DNA of 62,603 nucleotides, taken from positions 1 to 62,603 of the forward strand of contig PLXI01000234.1 of assembly GCA_003151375.1 (NCBI GenBank), in the 5' to 3' direction. Position numbers and translations under genes: made by a program. Source of the stretch: Hyphomicrobiales bacterium. GTDB lineage: Bacteria; Pseudomonadota; Alphaproteobacteria; Rhizobiales; Aestuariivirgaceae. Positions 1 to 8,065 of this stretch are shown here, in pieces (position 1 is the stretch's first letter; each line of letters begins with the position of its first letter). The notes under the pieces are model-generated. The model was not told the DNA's origin. It saw only the letters and a program-made list of their open reading frames with translations, and did not search any database.

Positions 1-284
1 CCGAAGAATTTTGGAAACGGGTTCTCTCCGATCCTATTGGCCGCCGTGAAATCTGGCAATTACTGCAAACTTGTCACACATTTGAAACCAAATTTGGCGT
101 TGGCCCAAACGGGTTCCCAAACTCAGAAGCCACATTCTTTCATCAGGGCGAACAAGCCATCGGCCAGCGGCTTTATCAATCACTTTCTATCATTGATCGC
201 GCGGCAGTGTTCAAAATGCACGATGAGCATGATTCAAGGTATGCAAAGCCCGTGCCACAACGTAGCATTAAGCAGGACATCTAA
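1..284 (+). CDS. Bbp19-like virion protein, C-terminal part
   Basis: The frame is open from position 3 to a TAA at 282-284 and has no start inside the window. It is the continuation of the frame that begins at 62468 and runs off the right end, so the gene spans the ends of the window. The pattern V-L-S-D-P-x-G-R-R followed by W-x-L-L, F-x-x-x-F and a T-F-F-x-x-G-E-x-x-x-G block matches the Bbp19-like family of small podophage head proteins, named from Bordetella phage BPP-1, which lies beside portal and scaffold genes. Its TAA overlaps the ATG of the next gene (TAATG), which suggests translational coupling. The overlapping frame-1 reading at 37-291 is a shadow. Confidence 0.85.
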   Translation, partial: EEFWKRVLSDPIGRREIWQLLQTCHTFETKFGVGPNGFPNSEATFFHQGEQAIGQRLYQSLSIIDRAAVFKMHDEHDSRYAKPVPQRSIKQDI

Positions 285-1150
285 TGGCTGAGGCTGAGAA
301 ACCAGAAACAGTTGTGCCAGCCGCCACTGCGGCCGCTGCACCTGTAGTTGAAACTGTCGCAGCACCGGCTGCTGAACCAATTGCCGCCGCACCCGTAACC
401 GCCGCCGAGCCACATCCAAGTGAAGTTCCCACGCTGCTGGAGACTTTCGACAAGGCCGCCACTGATAAAGCTGAGGCTGATAAACTGGCCGCAGATGCTG
501 CAGCCAAGGCCAAAGAACCCGAAAAAACCGCTGAGGCGGCCTCAGAGGCAGACAAAGCAGCCGAAACCGCAAAGGCTGCAGAGGCCGCGAAAGCCGCTGA
601 GGTTAAACCCGTTGAGCCCGCTGTTGTTCCCGAACCAGTCAAGTGGGATTTCAAATTACCAGACACGCTGAAGGCCGATGAGCCGCGCATGGCGCAATTC
701 ACGGGCATTCTCGACAGTCTTTTGACGCCAAAGGAAGGCGAAACCCGCGCCCAAACTGCCCAAAAGCTGGTTGATCTGCACAGCGATGCAATGACGACCT
801 ATGCCAAGCAAGTCTCTGAGGATCAATATCGCACTTTCAATAACACTCGCAAGGAATGGGTTAAGCAGGTTATGGCTGACCCAGAACTTGGTGGATCCGG
901 ACATCAGACTGCCATGGCCGCAGTGGCCCGTATGCGCAACATGCTGGTTACTGAAAAAGATGTTCCAGAGTTTGAAAACTTTCTGCGCATTACCGGCGCT
1001 GGTGATCACCCGCAATTCATGAAGCTGCTTCACAACGCTGCCAGATTTTTTGACGAACCTCCACTACCCCCCGCCAATCCTAAACCTTCTACACTTAACG
1101 GCGGTGGTCCACAAAAACGCGGGATGGCCGCACTCTATGCACAAAAATGA
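284..1150 (+). CDS. capsid scaffolding protein (putative)
   Basis: A 288-residue protein. Residues 1 to about 125 are a low-complexity Ala/Pro/Glu/Lys region, as is usual for scaffolds. The conserved half starts with a WDFKLPD-type segment and ends with a block around F-L-R-I-T-G-A-G-D-H-P followed by an A-A-R-F-F segment, which I recognise from scaffold proteins of BPP-1-like podophages. It lies directly before the major capsid gene, the classic scaffold position, and overlaps the Bbp19 stop by one base. The role would be to guide procapsid assembly and then leave. The assignment rests on composition, the conserved C-terminal block and position. Confidence 0.75.
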   Translation: MAEAEKPETVVPAATAAAAPVVETVAAPAAEPIAAAPVTAAEPHPSEVPTLLETFDKAATDKAEADKLAADAAAKAKEPEKTAEAASEADKAAETAKAAEAAKAAEVKPVEPAVVPEPVKWDFKLPDTLKADEPRMAQFTGILDSLLTPKEGETRAQTAQKLVDLHSDAMTTYAKQVSEDQYRTFNNTRKEWVKQVMADPELGGSGHQTAMAAVARMRNMLVTEKDVPEFENFLRITGAGDHPQFMKLLHNAARFFDEPPLPPANPKPSTLNGGGPQKRGMAALYAQK

Positions 1151-1173
1151 TTTAAACTGAAAGGATTACTAAT

Positions 1174-2220
1174 ATGGCAACAGGCGCATGGCCTACCCTC
1201 CTCGACGTAGCAAACCGCACGGATCGTGAAGGTAAAATTCCAGTTCTGGCGGAAATGCTTTCGCAGTGCAACGACATTGAGGACGACGCGCCTTATGTTG
1301 AGGCCAACGAAGCCACCGGCCATGAATTCATCTTCCGCAATTCGCTGCCACCAGGCAATTGGCGCCAGTATAATCGCGGCACGCCATATTCAAAAAGCAC
1401 CGGCGGCAAAGCCCGCGTTGGTCTTGGCATGTTGGAAGCCTATTCGCAGGTTGACCGCGCTCTTGCAGAGCATAGCGGCAACAAAGAGCGTTTTCGTGAA
1501 AGCGAAGACATTGCGTTCCTAGAAGGCATGTCACAAACCATTGCCCAGACTGATTTCTATGGCAATTCCATCCTGACACCAGCCCAATACATGGGCTTGT
1601 CGCCGTTCTATAACACGGTCAACACCGCCACCGCTGCCAACGCCTCAAACGTGTTGAACGGTGGTGGTACTGGATCATCCAACGCCTCTCTATGGTGGAT
1701 TGGCTGGGGCCCAGAGACAATCTTTAAACTGTTCCCACGCGGCTCCAAGGCGGGCCTGTCGATGGAAGACAAGAGCGATACCACGCCGGGCTTTGATAGC
1801 TTCGGCAATCGCTTCGAGGCTTACACCTCATGGTTCCGCATTCAGGCTGGCATCTGTCCAAAAGACTGGCGCTATGGCGTTCGTCTGGCCAACCTTGATG
1901 TGACCAACGCTGGTTTGGCCGGTGCCAATGCTTTCGATCTCTTCGATGGCATGGGCCAAATGCTGCTGCAGGCTCCAAAGCTTGGCAAGACTGATTCAGG
2001 CGTTACCAAAACTGACGCTGTTGAAGATGCTGCCAGTGGCGTTCATGGCGTTTTCTACGCCAATCGTACTTTGCGCCATTACATGGATCGCCAGTCGATG
2101 CGTAACCGCAACGTGCTGTTGACCAGCAGTGATTTTGCTGGTCGTCCGGTCGATGCTTTCCGTGCCCATCCAGTCAAGGTCGTTGATCAGTTGCTCAACA
2201 CCGAAGCCCAGGTCGTTTAA
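1174..2220 (+). CDS. major capsid protein
   Basis: A 348-residue protein with a good ribosome binding site (AAAGGA, 1160-1165) nine bases before the ATG. The opening A-x-x-x-T-L-L-D-V-A segment, a central N-S-L-P-x-G-x-W-R block and a late S-x-D-F-x-G-R-P-V-D block are like the epsilon15 gp7/BPP-1 type capsid proteins with an HK97 fold. The scaffold gene is upstream and a Bbp16-like cement gene is downstream. The stop codon is followed in frame by two further TAA codons (2227-2229 and 2236-2238), the first created by a 9-base tandem duplication of GTCGTTTAA. Confidence 0.87.
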   Translation: MATGAWPTLLDVANRTDREGKIPVLAEMLSQCNDIEDDAPYVEANEATGHEFIFRNSLPPGNWRQYNRGTPYSKSTGGKARVGLGMLEAYSQVDRALAEHSGNKERFRESEDIAFLEGMSQTIAQTDFYGNSILTPAQYMGLSPFYNTVNTATAANASNVLNGGGTGSSNASLWWIGWGPETIFKLFPRGSKAGLSMEDKSDTTPGFDSFGNRFEAYTSWFRIQAGICPKDWRYGVRLANLDVTNAGLAGANAFDLFDGMGQMLLQAPKLGKTDSGVTKTDAVEDAASGVHGVFYANRTLRHYMDRQSMRNRNVLLTSSDFAGRPVDAFRAHPVKVVDQLLNTEAQVV

Positions 2221-2259
2221 GTCGTTTAAGCCTTTTAATTCCTTTTTGGAGATATTCAC

Positions 2260-2808
2260 ATGATCACCGACAGCCAACTTTCATTCGTCCCCATCGGCGG
2301 CAACCTTTCTATTGTGGCTGGTGCGGGCATCAACGTCCCATCAACCAACGTCATTGACCTTCTCGGCACTGGCGTTGGCACGGCACCAAATGCTATCATC
2401 GGCACTGCCACTTTGTTTGGCACCGATGCTGGTATTGGCGCAATCAAGGCACAGATCGAGGCCATTACCGGCACCGCCTTTGCCACGGCCAATGGTGGCA
2501 CCCTCAACGTGGCATTCCAGGCCGCACCTGATCTGGGTGTTGGTGGTGGTTATCAGCCCGGCGCTTACACCACATTGGTGGAAACCGGCCCTATCGCCGT
2601 AGCCAGTTTGACGGCTGCGCAGGTTATTGCCCGCTTTGACTTCCCGCCTGCCTTCCCTGCAAACCTGCAACCACGCTATCTGCGCTTGCTGTTTCAGGTT
2701 CCGGCAGCGTCGAACTTCACGGCTGGCACGATTTCGAGCGCCCTTGTTACAATGGTGCGCGATGATCAGGCCAACAAGTTTGCTTCCAGAAACTACGCCG
2801 CTGCCTAA
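2260..2808 (+). CDS. Bbp16-like capsid cement protein
   Basis: A 182-residue protein rich in Gly, Ala and Thr. Features typical of the Bbp16 cement family are an early S-T-N-V-I-D-L-L segment, a T-L-N-V-A-F-Q strand, a paired E-T-G-P-I-A-V-A-S-L block, the R-Y-L-R-L-L-F strand, and an F-T-A-G-T-I-S-S-A-L-V end. Cement proteins bind the outside of the capsid shell at the local threefold positions. The ribosome binding site TTTGGAG (2245-2251) is well placed. Position immediately after the capsid gene supports the call. Confidence 0.8.
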   Translation: MITDSQLSFVPIGGNLSIVAGAGINVPSTNVIDLLGTGVGTAPNAIIGTATLFGTDAGIGAIKAQIEAITGTAFATANGGTLNVAFQAAPDLGVGGGYQPGAYTTLVETGPIAVASLTAAQVIARFDFPPAFPANLQPRYLRLLFQVPAASNFTAGTISSALVTMVRDDQANKFASRNYAAA

Positions 2809-2843
2809 AAATGGCCCTCGGTCGTCCACGAAAGGTTCCTTTG

Positions 2844-3614
2844 ATGTCAACTGATCAACAAAACCAAGCCAAGCAGTTACCACTGACTGAAACGCCGGAA
2901 TTCAAAGCCGCCGTTAAAGCAGCGGTTACTGCTGCCGCCAAGGAAATCAAAGCCGAGGTGCTGGACGATCTGGCCGCTTTAAAGTCTGAAGGTGGTTCTT
3001 CGGGCAATGCCGAAAGCCTCATGGAGAAATTGGCGCTTCACATCGCTGAAATTTCCGATCAGGGCACGGGCCGCGAGCGTGTGCCGCCAGAAGTCTTGGC
3101 CAAAATGGGTGCTGCCCATAAGCGAATGATCAAGCTTTTGCATGATGCCAAGAGCAAGGGACTGAAGCCAGAATATCGGGTGATCTCGAAAGTCTATCTC
3201 AATGAACGCTTTATTGAGCCATTTAGTGTTGGCGCTGACAAAAGTGCGGTTTACACGGAAATTTTCTGGTCTGGCGCTCCAAATGATGGATTGTTGCCAA
3301 TCAATGATATTGCCAAGCAAATCTTTGCTGAATTCAAGAACTCTGTTGGCAATGCCATCAAGTTTGCGGGCCAAGATGATCGTCCTCTAGTCTTGACCCA
3401 TGGTGGATTGATTGTGAAAGGCGATCTTGGCGCGCGCAATGTCGTTGGCACTCTTCCTGATCAAAAGGCATTTGATGCTGACAGAATGCCAGGCGAGGAT
3501 TATTCATCCGATGGTTTCGGTGGGAAAGCACATGAAAACCCCAACGCTGAGTTCGTGCATATCCTTGGCACAGTAATGCCGGCCGCACGTCAGAACAATC
3601 AGGCGCAAGGGTAA
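2844..3614 (+). CDS. phage structural protein of unknown function
   Basis: A 256-residue soluble protein if started at ATG 2844. An earlier ATG at 2811 lies only two bases after the preceding stop and lacks a clear ribosome binding site, whereas 2844 follows AAAGG at 2830-2834. Residues 5-90 are charged and probably helical; the middle is a compact domain with several Trp/Tyr positions. It is located in the head and decoration cluster, so it is probably a virion or assembly protein. I do not recognise the family. Confidence 0.7.
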   Translation: MSTDQQNQAKQLPLTETPEFKAAVKAAVTAAAKEIKAEVLDDLAALKSEGGSSGNAESLMEKLALHIAEISDQGTGRERVPPEVLAKMGAAHKRMIKLLHDAKSKGLKPEYRVISKVYLNERFIEPFSVGADKSAVYTEIFWSGAPNDGLLPINDIAKQIFAEFKNSVGNAIKFAGQDDRPLVLTHGGLIVKGDLGARNVVGTLPDQKAFDADRMPGEDYSSDGFGGKAHENPNAEFVHILGTVMPAARQNNQAQG

Positions 3615-3619
3615 TTTGA

Positions 3620-4489
3620 ATGGGCCTTCCCGCACCACTTGGAGTTTCTGCAACTGGCGCACCGCCTGCGGGTGATGCTGCCAGCGGCGTGATTTCGGGC
3701 ACCTTCTCTGCGGTAGGTCCAGGCCTTCCATTCTCATTTTTCGGCCCGTTCAACGTCGAGTTATATGCCTCTATCACCAGCTCATTGACCACCACCAATG
3801 GGTCGCTCAACGCCTCTGTCGTAAGTGGCACTGGCATTGCTGCGGGAGTGGCGATCAACAGCAAGAATGTTCCACGTGGAACAACTTGGGCCACATTCTC
3901 TGGCACGTCTGGCACCTTGGCGCTGCCAACCATCAGCCTGACCGGCATTGTATCGACTGCCGCGGCGCAGATTTCATGTCTGGCATCGACCGCTGGCCTC
4001 GTGGGTTCAACCGTCACTGGTCCTGGCATTCCTGCCAGCACAACCGTTGTGTCCGTTCTTGTCGCTGCGGTGGCTGCAAGCGGAAATTCGCCCGGCACGC
4101 CAGGCGTCGTTCAGATTTCAGCAATTCCAACCAGCGCGCCGACAACCAACGCGCCGCAAGCCTTCTCATTCGCTCTTACTTCGCAGGCCATCACCACGGG
4201 TGTTGATGCCGCAGTGGTATTCACTGGAGCCGCCATCTCATTCAGCGCCACGATACAGCTTGAGCGCAGCTTTGACGGCGGTGCAACATGGCTTGTCGCC
4301 AATTTCGACAATAAGGGAACGCTGGCTCAATACACCACAGGCACGCCAGTCTCGGCGTCGTTTGGTGAGCCAGAGAACCAAGTTCTCTATCGCTTGAATT
4401 GCATCGTTTACAGCTCCGGCACGATCAACTATCGCATTTCTCAAAGTGGTGCTCTTGCCACAAGTCAATCATTCGCCTCTTCAACGTAA
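3620..4489 (+). CDS. putative virion decoration or head-fibre protein
   Basis: A 289-residue protein rich in Ser, Thr, Ala, Val and Gly with strongly alternating beta-strand character, ending in an S-F-D-G-G-A-T-W block followed by an N-Y-R-I-S-Q-S end. The S-F-D-G-G-x-T-W segment resembles strands seen in phage surface beta-sandwich proteins. No signal peptide is seen. The next gene is of similar composition, so the two may be related decoration proteins. Function is inferred from composition and location between the capsid genes and the fibre-like genes. Confidence 0.65.
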   Translation: MGLPAPLGVSATGAPPAGDAASGVISGTFSAVGPGLPFSFFGPFNVELYASITSSLTTTNGSLNASVVSGTGIAAGVAINSKNVPRGTTWATFSGTSGTLALPTISLTGIVSTAAAQISCLASTAGLVGSTVTGPGIPASTTVVSVLVAAVAASGNSPGTPGVVQISAIPTSAPTTNAPQAFSFALTSQAITTGVDAAVVFTGAAISFSATIQLERSFDGGATWLVANFDNKGTLAQYTTGTPVSASFGEPENQVLYRLNCIVYSSGTINYRISQSGALATSQSFASST

Positions 4490-4501
4490 AGGATTTTCAT
4501 C

Positions 4502-5173
4502 ATGGCCAATAGCTATGCAACCAGCACACAACTCGTAACCGTCCTCACCGGCACTGAACGAGTTGTCATTGACAATGGTGGGTCTGTTATTGCCGAAACG
4601 ACCACACAGGCCATCGTTAATTTGGTTTCACAAAACGGATTGCCATTTGGCAATGGTGGTGCCGTTGCTGGAGTTGAGGGCAATATCAATCGCCAGATCA
4701 GTTCTGCGGGTGTTTCTCCTGCTGCCACGGGTGCCGATAAGGTGATCGCCGTCTATTCGCTGCCTGCCAATTCGCTCGTTGCAAATGGACAGGGCCTCAA
4801 CATCATCGCTCAAGGTTCATTTGCCGCAAACGGCAACACCAAGGATGTTAAGATCATTTTTGGCTGCACGACTGCTGTAGTTGGCTCAACAGTGACGGGC
4901 GGCACGACAATTGCCGATACTGCTGCTGTGACAACGAACGGTGGTGGTTGGGCGATTGAGGCCAATGTGTTTAAATATGGTGCGGCCAATTCCAACACCC
5001 AGATTGGTCTTCATCAGCAAGTCCAGGTAGGTGGTGCTGTTGCGGCCCTTTTGGCTCCAGGCCTCACCACGGCGACGGAAAACGCTCCAATTCTCATTGC
5101 AATCACAGGCAATGCCACCACGTCAGCAGCCGACATCGTTTTAAACTTTTTAGAGATAAATGCGATGAACTGA
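4502..5173 (+). CDS. putative virion surface protein
   Basis: A 223-residue beta-rich Gly/Ala/Thr/Asn protein with ribosome binding site AAAGGA (4489-4494). The segment with V-I-A-V-Y-S-L-P-A-N-S and the later N-F-L-E-I-N-A end look like an all-beta phage decoration or spike domain. No cysteine pairs or signal peptide are visible apart from a single Cys in the middle. It sits between the 289-residue surface protein and the secreted-type fibre protein. I cannot name a family. Confidence 0.65.
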   Translation: MANSYATSTQLVTVLTGTERVVIDNGGSVIAETTTQAIVNLVSQNGLPFGNGGAVAGVEGNINRQISSAGVSPAATGADKVIAVYSLPANSLVANGQGLNIIAQGSFAANGNTKDVKIIFGCTTAVVGSTVTGGTTIADTAAVTTNGGGWAIEANVFKYGAANSNTQIGLHQQVQVGGAVAALLAPGLTTATENAPILIAITGNATTSAADIVLNFLEINAMN

Positions 5174-5217
5174 GGACTTATTTAACCTTTTCTTCAACTT
5201 TAACACGGAGATACCCA

Positions 5218-6504
5218 ATGAAAAAGTTTATGCTAATCGGCAGTCTTGCCGCAGTTTTGTTCGGTGGCGCCGCATTGGCGCAAACTGTTCCAGTGCCCTT
5301 GGTACAGGGTATCAATCCAGCCGACGTGTTTCAGGACGTGGCAGGTGGCCAGCCCACCTCGACCAATTATTATGCCCCGGCCCCTATGCTCGGCAACTAT
5401 GGTTCAACACTTCAGGGCAACAACGGTGAAAATGCGCTGATCGGTGGTGACTTCGGCACCAACCTATTTCAGCGCACCACTTCGGTGGGTTCGATCACCA
5501 CGACCTATCTCTATACGGCTGATCGCTGGTTTGCATGGTCTGGCACTGCCACGACCCTGACGGTGACACAACAGACCGGTGCCACTGATATTCCCGCCGG
5601 CTTTAACGCTTCCCTGCGTGTCAACAAAGGCTCAGGCGCTGGCGTTGTGCAGGCCTGCATCGCACAAGAAATTGAAACCACCAATTTCCTGCGCTTCCAA
5701 GGCCAAACGGCTGAACTTGATTTTAGCGCCAAGGCTGGTGCTTCATTCTCAGCAGCATCTAGCAACTTGCAGGTTTCCATTGTTTATGGCACCGGCACTG
5801 ATGAGGGCGCACAGAAACTTGCTTGGGGCTTTAATGCTGGCGGCGGTGGCTCAACGGCATGGACTGGCCAGGCCAATGCGGCCGCCAATCTTTTAGTACC
5901 AATCAACACGGCTTGGAATCGCTACAGTGTTGTTGCTCCTATCCCTGCAACAGCAACCGAAGGGGCCGTGGTGATCTGTTACACGCCTGTTGGAACCGGT
6001 GTGGCTGCAGACTGGTTTGAATTCACTGGCGCGCAGCTGGTGCCAAACTCAGCATTGACCACAGTGGCTGGTGCATCTGGTGCGGTTCTTGCCGCCAATG
6101 ATGTGCGCGCCAAGAGCTTTGCCCGTCGTCCAAACGCCGTGGAAACCGCATTGCAAGAGCGTTATTTCTATCGCTTGACCGAAACTGCAGCAATCACCCC
6201 TGTTGCACCATGTTCGGCTGTTGATACCACGCACACCAATTGCTTGGTTCAATTCCCAGTGCCGATGCGCGCGGCTCCGACCTTGAGCTTTGCAACCGGC
6301 TTTGCTTCGCCAACTTCAACCACTCAGGCAACGCTTGGTGCTTGCACCACACTTGCTGCAGCAGTGACTGTTACCAGCACGGTAGCCAACGTGCTTAATG
6401 CGTTGGTCAACTGCACCGCCACCACTATTCCGGCGGCTGGCATTGCCTCGTTCCTCTACTCGAACAATGGCACTGGGCTGATTTCGGCCAGCGCTGAGTT
6501 GTAA
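5218..6504 (+). CDS. fibre-like or carbohydrate-binding virion protein with Sec signal peptide
   Basis: A 428-residue protein. Residues 1-21 form a textbook Sec signal peptide: two Lys, a hydrophobic stretch, then A-L-A before Q-T. The middle is a jelly-roll-like region (F-S-A-K-A-G-A-S-F type strands around residues 160-260) as found in carbohydrate-binding modules. The C-terminal part has a R-Y-F-Y-R block and a F-P-V-P-M-R-A-x-P-T strand common in phage fibre ends. Cysteines come in close pairs (P-C-x9-C, G-A-C and V-N-C), which would fit disulfide formation after export. A signal peptide on a virion protein is unusual; two further fibre genes nearby show the same. Likely receptor or surface binding. 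Confidence 0.72.
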   Translation: MKKFMLIGSLAAVLFGGAALAQTVPVPLVQGINPADVFQDVAGGQPTSTNYYAPAPMLGNYGSTLQGNNGENALIGGDFGTNLFQRTTSVGSITTTYLYTADRWFAWSGTATTLTVTQQTGATDIPAGFNASLRVNKGSGAGVVQACIAQEIETTNFLRFQGQTAELDFSAKAGASFSAASSNLQVSIVYGTGTDEGAQKLAWGFNAGGGGSTAWTGQANAAANLLVPINTAWNRYSVVAPIPATATEGAVVICYTPVGTGVAADWFEFTGAQLVPNSALTTVAGASGAVLAANDVRAKSFARRPNAVETALQERYFYRLTETAAITPVAPCSAVDTTHTNCLVQFPVPMRAAPTLSFATGFASPTSTTQATLGACTTLAAAVTVTSTVANVLNALVNCTATTIPAAGIASFLYSNNGTGLISASAEL

Positions 6505-6510
6505 TAGATA

Positions 6511-6533
6511 AGGGCCGCAGATAATGCGGCCCT
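6511..6533 (+). terminator. 9-bp stem hairpin after the 5218-6504 gene
   Basis: AGGGCCGCA at 6511-6519 pairs perfectly with TGCGGCCCT at 6525-6533 around the loop GATAA. No T-run follows, so this is a weak candidate for full termination. It could be a partial terminator or an RNA-processing or stability element separating capsid and fibre messages. Confidence 0.5.
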
Positions 6534-6565
6534 CACTACTCGATATGTCGAACAGGACGAAAGCT

Positions 6566-6796
6566 ATGGCTGAGAAACGCAAGAATTGGGTCAAGAAGGC
6601 CGTACCAGCCGCCCATCGTGGCAAGTTCCGCGAGAAGGCAGAACGCGCTGGCATGTCAACTGCAGCCTATGCCAAGAAGGAAGCGCACGCACCTGGCACC
6701 TTGGGCAAGGAAGCCCGTTTGGCAACCACGTTTTTGGGAATGTCGAAGAAAAGATCAAAGACTTCTATTCTTTATGATCATAAAGGGGGGCAATAA
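6566..6796 (+). CDS. small basic conserved phage protein
   Basis: A 76-residue Lys/Arg-rich protein if started at ATG 6566, preceded by AGGACGAAAG. An in-frame ATG at 6524 lies inside the upstream hairpin and is less likely. The conserved block is G-K-F-x-x-K-A-E-R-A-G-M-S-T-A-A-Y-A followed by L-G-K-E-A-R-L-A-T-T-F, a motif I know from small phage proteins near capsid genes; its function is unknown. The last residues change character (K-K-R-S-K-T-S-I-L-Y) just before an HNH gene, which overlaps its stop (TAATG), so the C-terminus may have been remodelled by the HNH insertion. Confidence 0.7.
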   Translation: MAEKRKNWVKKAVPAAHRGKFREKAERAGMSTAAYAKKEAHAPGTLGKEARLATTFLGMSKKRSKTSILYDHKGGQ

Positions 6797-7308
6797 TGTC
6801 ATTGGCCACCACAACAGAAACACGATGCGAGGAACACCGGCGTTATAATTTGGAATATTACCACAGGAAAAAATTAGAAGACCCAGATTATAACAAGAAA
6901 TCTTGGGCGAAGAAGAAAAAGCGCTTAATTGAAGAAGGTCGATATGAGATCTATATGAAGGCCCGTGTGAATGCTGTTACAACGTCACGAGCAAGGTATC
7001 GCCATAGATATCTCAGACCAGATATAGTGAAACGAGAAGCGGTAATTGCGGCACTTGGTGGAAAATGTGTTTGTTGTGGTTATGATGCCGATGTTAGAGC
7101 GTTGACCCTCGATCACAAAAATGGTGATGGATACCTCGATAGGAAGCGCTTAGGAAGTAAAATTGCTCGGTATTATTACACACGAATAGATGAAGCTAAG
7201 AAAAATTTACAGGTGCTTTGTTGCAACTGCAACACCATAAAGTCTATGGAAAACAAAGAGCACAATCGTTCTAGGCGTGTACACGAAACTCCCCAACAGA
7301 AGGACTAA
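6796..7308 (+). CDS. HNH homing-type endonuclease
   Basis: A 170-residue basic protein with a zinc-bound HNH fold: C91-x-x-C94, the L-D-H-K-N-G-D-G block with D106-H107, and C142-x-x-C145-N. Residues 1-80 are highly basic and probably contact DNA. The gene is visibly more A/T-rich than its neighbours (many AAA and AAT codons) and is wedged between two structural genes with a TAATG overlap and ribosome binding site AAAGGGGGG (6782-6790). These are signs of a free-standing homing endonuclease that moved in recently. A role in DNA packaging is possible for some HNH proteins but is less likely away from the terminase. Confidence 0.85.
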   Translation: MSLATTTETRCEEHRRYNLEYYHRKKLEDPDYNKKSWAKKKKRLIEEGRYEIYMKARVNAVTTSRARYRHRYLRPDIVKREAVIAALGGKCVCCGYDADVRALTLDHKNGDGYLDRKRLGSKIARYYYTRIDEAKKNLQVLCCNCNTIKSMENKEHNRSRRVHETPQQKD

Positions 7309-7313
7309 TTCAA

Positions 7314-7745
7314 ATGGCTGAAGAAACAAAGCGCCGCGCCTCAAGGATGTACGACAAGTCAGAAGGTGGTGAGAAAAAACCTCGCACAGAGCGGGTTGAT
7401 GATAAGTCGGAAGAACACACCGAATCCAAGAAGGAAAAAAAGGCCGAAGCCAAAGACCCCAAGGCTGAGAGCCGTGAACCCATGCACGAAAAGCATCGCA
7501 AAGAGCGTGAAGATATGCACAAGGCGCATGAAACCGAGCGCCGTGACATGCACGGAAATCACCGTGAGGAACATCGCAAGATGGCCGCTCGGCACGAAGA
7601 GGCGCACAAGGCACTCAACACCAAGCAGGATGCCGAACTTGCCGCACCTCCAATTCAACCTATGCCGCTGCCAGATGCTGGCGCGGCGGGCGGTGCCGCT
7701 GGTGGGACTCCTGCGGCCGGCGGTGCCGCTCCCATGGCGGCATAG
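7314..7745 (+). CDS. charged coiled-coil structural protein
   Basis: A 143-residue protein with three parts: residues 1-60 are dominated by Lys, Glu, Asp and Arg; residues 60-105 form an amphipathic helix with recurring H-x-x-E-R and D-M-H-x-x-H units; residues 115-143 are Pro/Gly/Ala-rich. Ribosome binding site AGAAGGA (7298-7304). It is followed at three bases by the staple-like protein. The regular His/Met spacing suggests a coiled coil or metal affinity. I cannot assign a function; virion location is inferred from context. Confidence 0.65.
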   Translation: MAEETKRRASRMYDKSEGGEKKPRTERVDDKSEEHTESKKEKKAEAKDPKAESREPMHEKHRKEREDMHKAHETERRDMHGNHREEHRKMAARHEEAHKALNTKQDAELAAPPIQPMPLPDAGAAGGAAGGTPAAGGAAPMAA

Positions 7746-7747
7746 CC

Positions 7748-8065
7748 ATGATCGAACTCAAGAGCATGGAGCTTGACGATGAGGACAAGCAGGACACGGT
7801 AACACCCTATCCGATGCCTGATAAGCCGGATTTCCCCTATGGCTTGCGGATTTCATTGACTGATAAGGAATTTGAAAAACTTGGGATTGATGAACAATCG
7901 GCGGAGGTTGGTGGGACTGTTCATCTGCACGCCATGGCCAGAATTACCTCTGTCAACCATACGCAAAACGATGGCGGCGATAAATGTTGCCGCGTGGAAT
8001 TACAGATCGAAAGCCTCGCAATAGATAGCTTCGAGGACGAAGAAGATGAGCCGGAGCGTTATTGA
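7748..8065 (+). CDS. capsid staple-like protein
   Basis: A 105-residue acidic protein with a conserved P-Y-G-L-R-I-S-L-T-D-x-E-F-E-K-L-G-I block, then H-A-M-A-R-I-T-S-V, and a C-terminal V-E-L-Q-I-E-S-L-A strand. This pattern recalls small phage proteins annotated as capsid staple proteins, which clamp capsomers from the outside. The match is from memory of the motif and should be treated as tentative. The gene overlaps the fibre gene that follows by 20 bases. Confidence 0.65.
   Translation: MIELKSMELDDEDKQDTVTPYPMPDKPDFPYGLRISLTDKEFEKLGIDEQSAEVGGTVHLHAMARITSVNHTQNDGGDKCCRVELQIESLAIDSFEDEEDEPERY

Noticed and set aside
37..291. An 84-codon frame at the left end
   Set aside because: It is out of frame with the Bbp19-like sequence that continues from the right end and lacks family motifs.
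2341..4098. Long leftward frames opposite the cement and decoration genes
   Set aside because: They are antisense shadows produced by Ala/Val/Thr-rich codons, without ribosome binding sites or domains.
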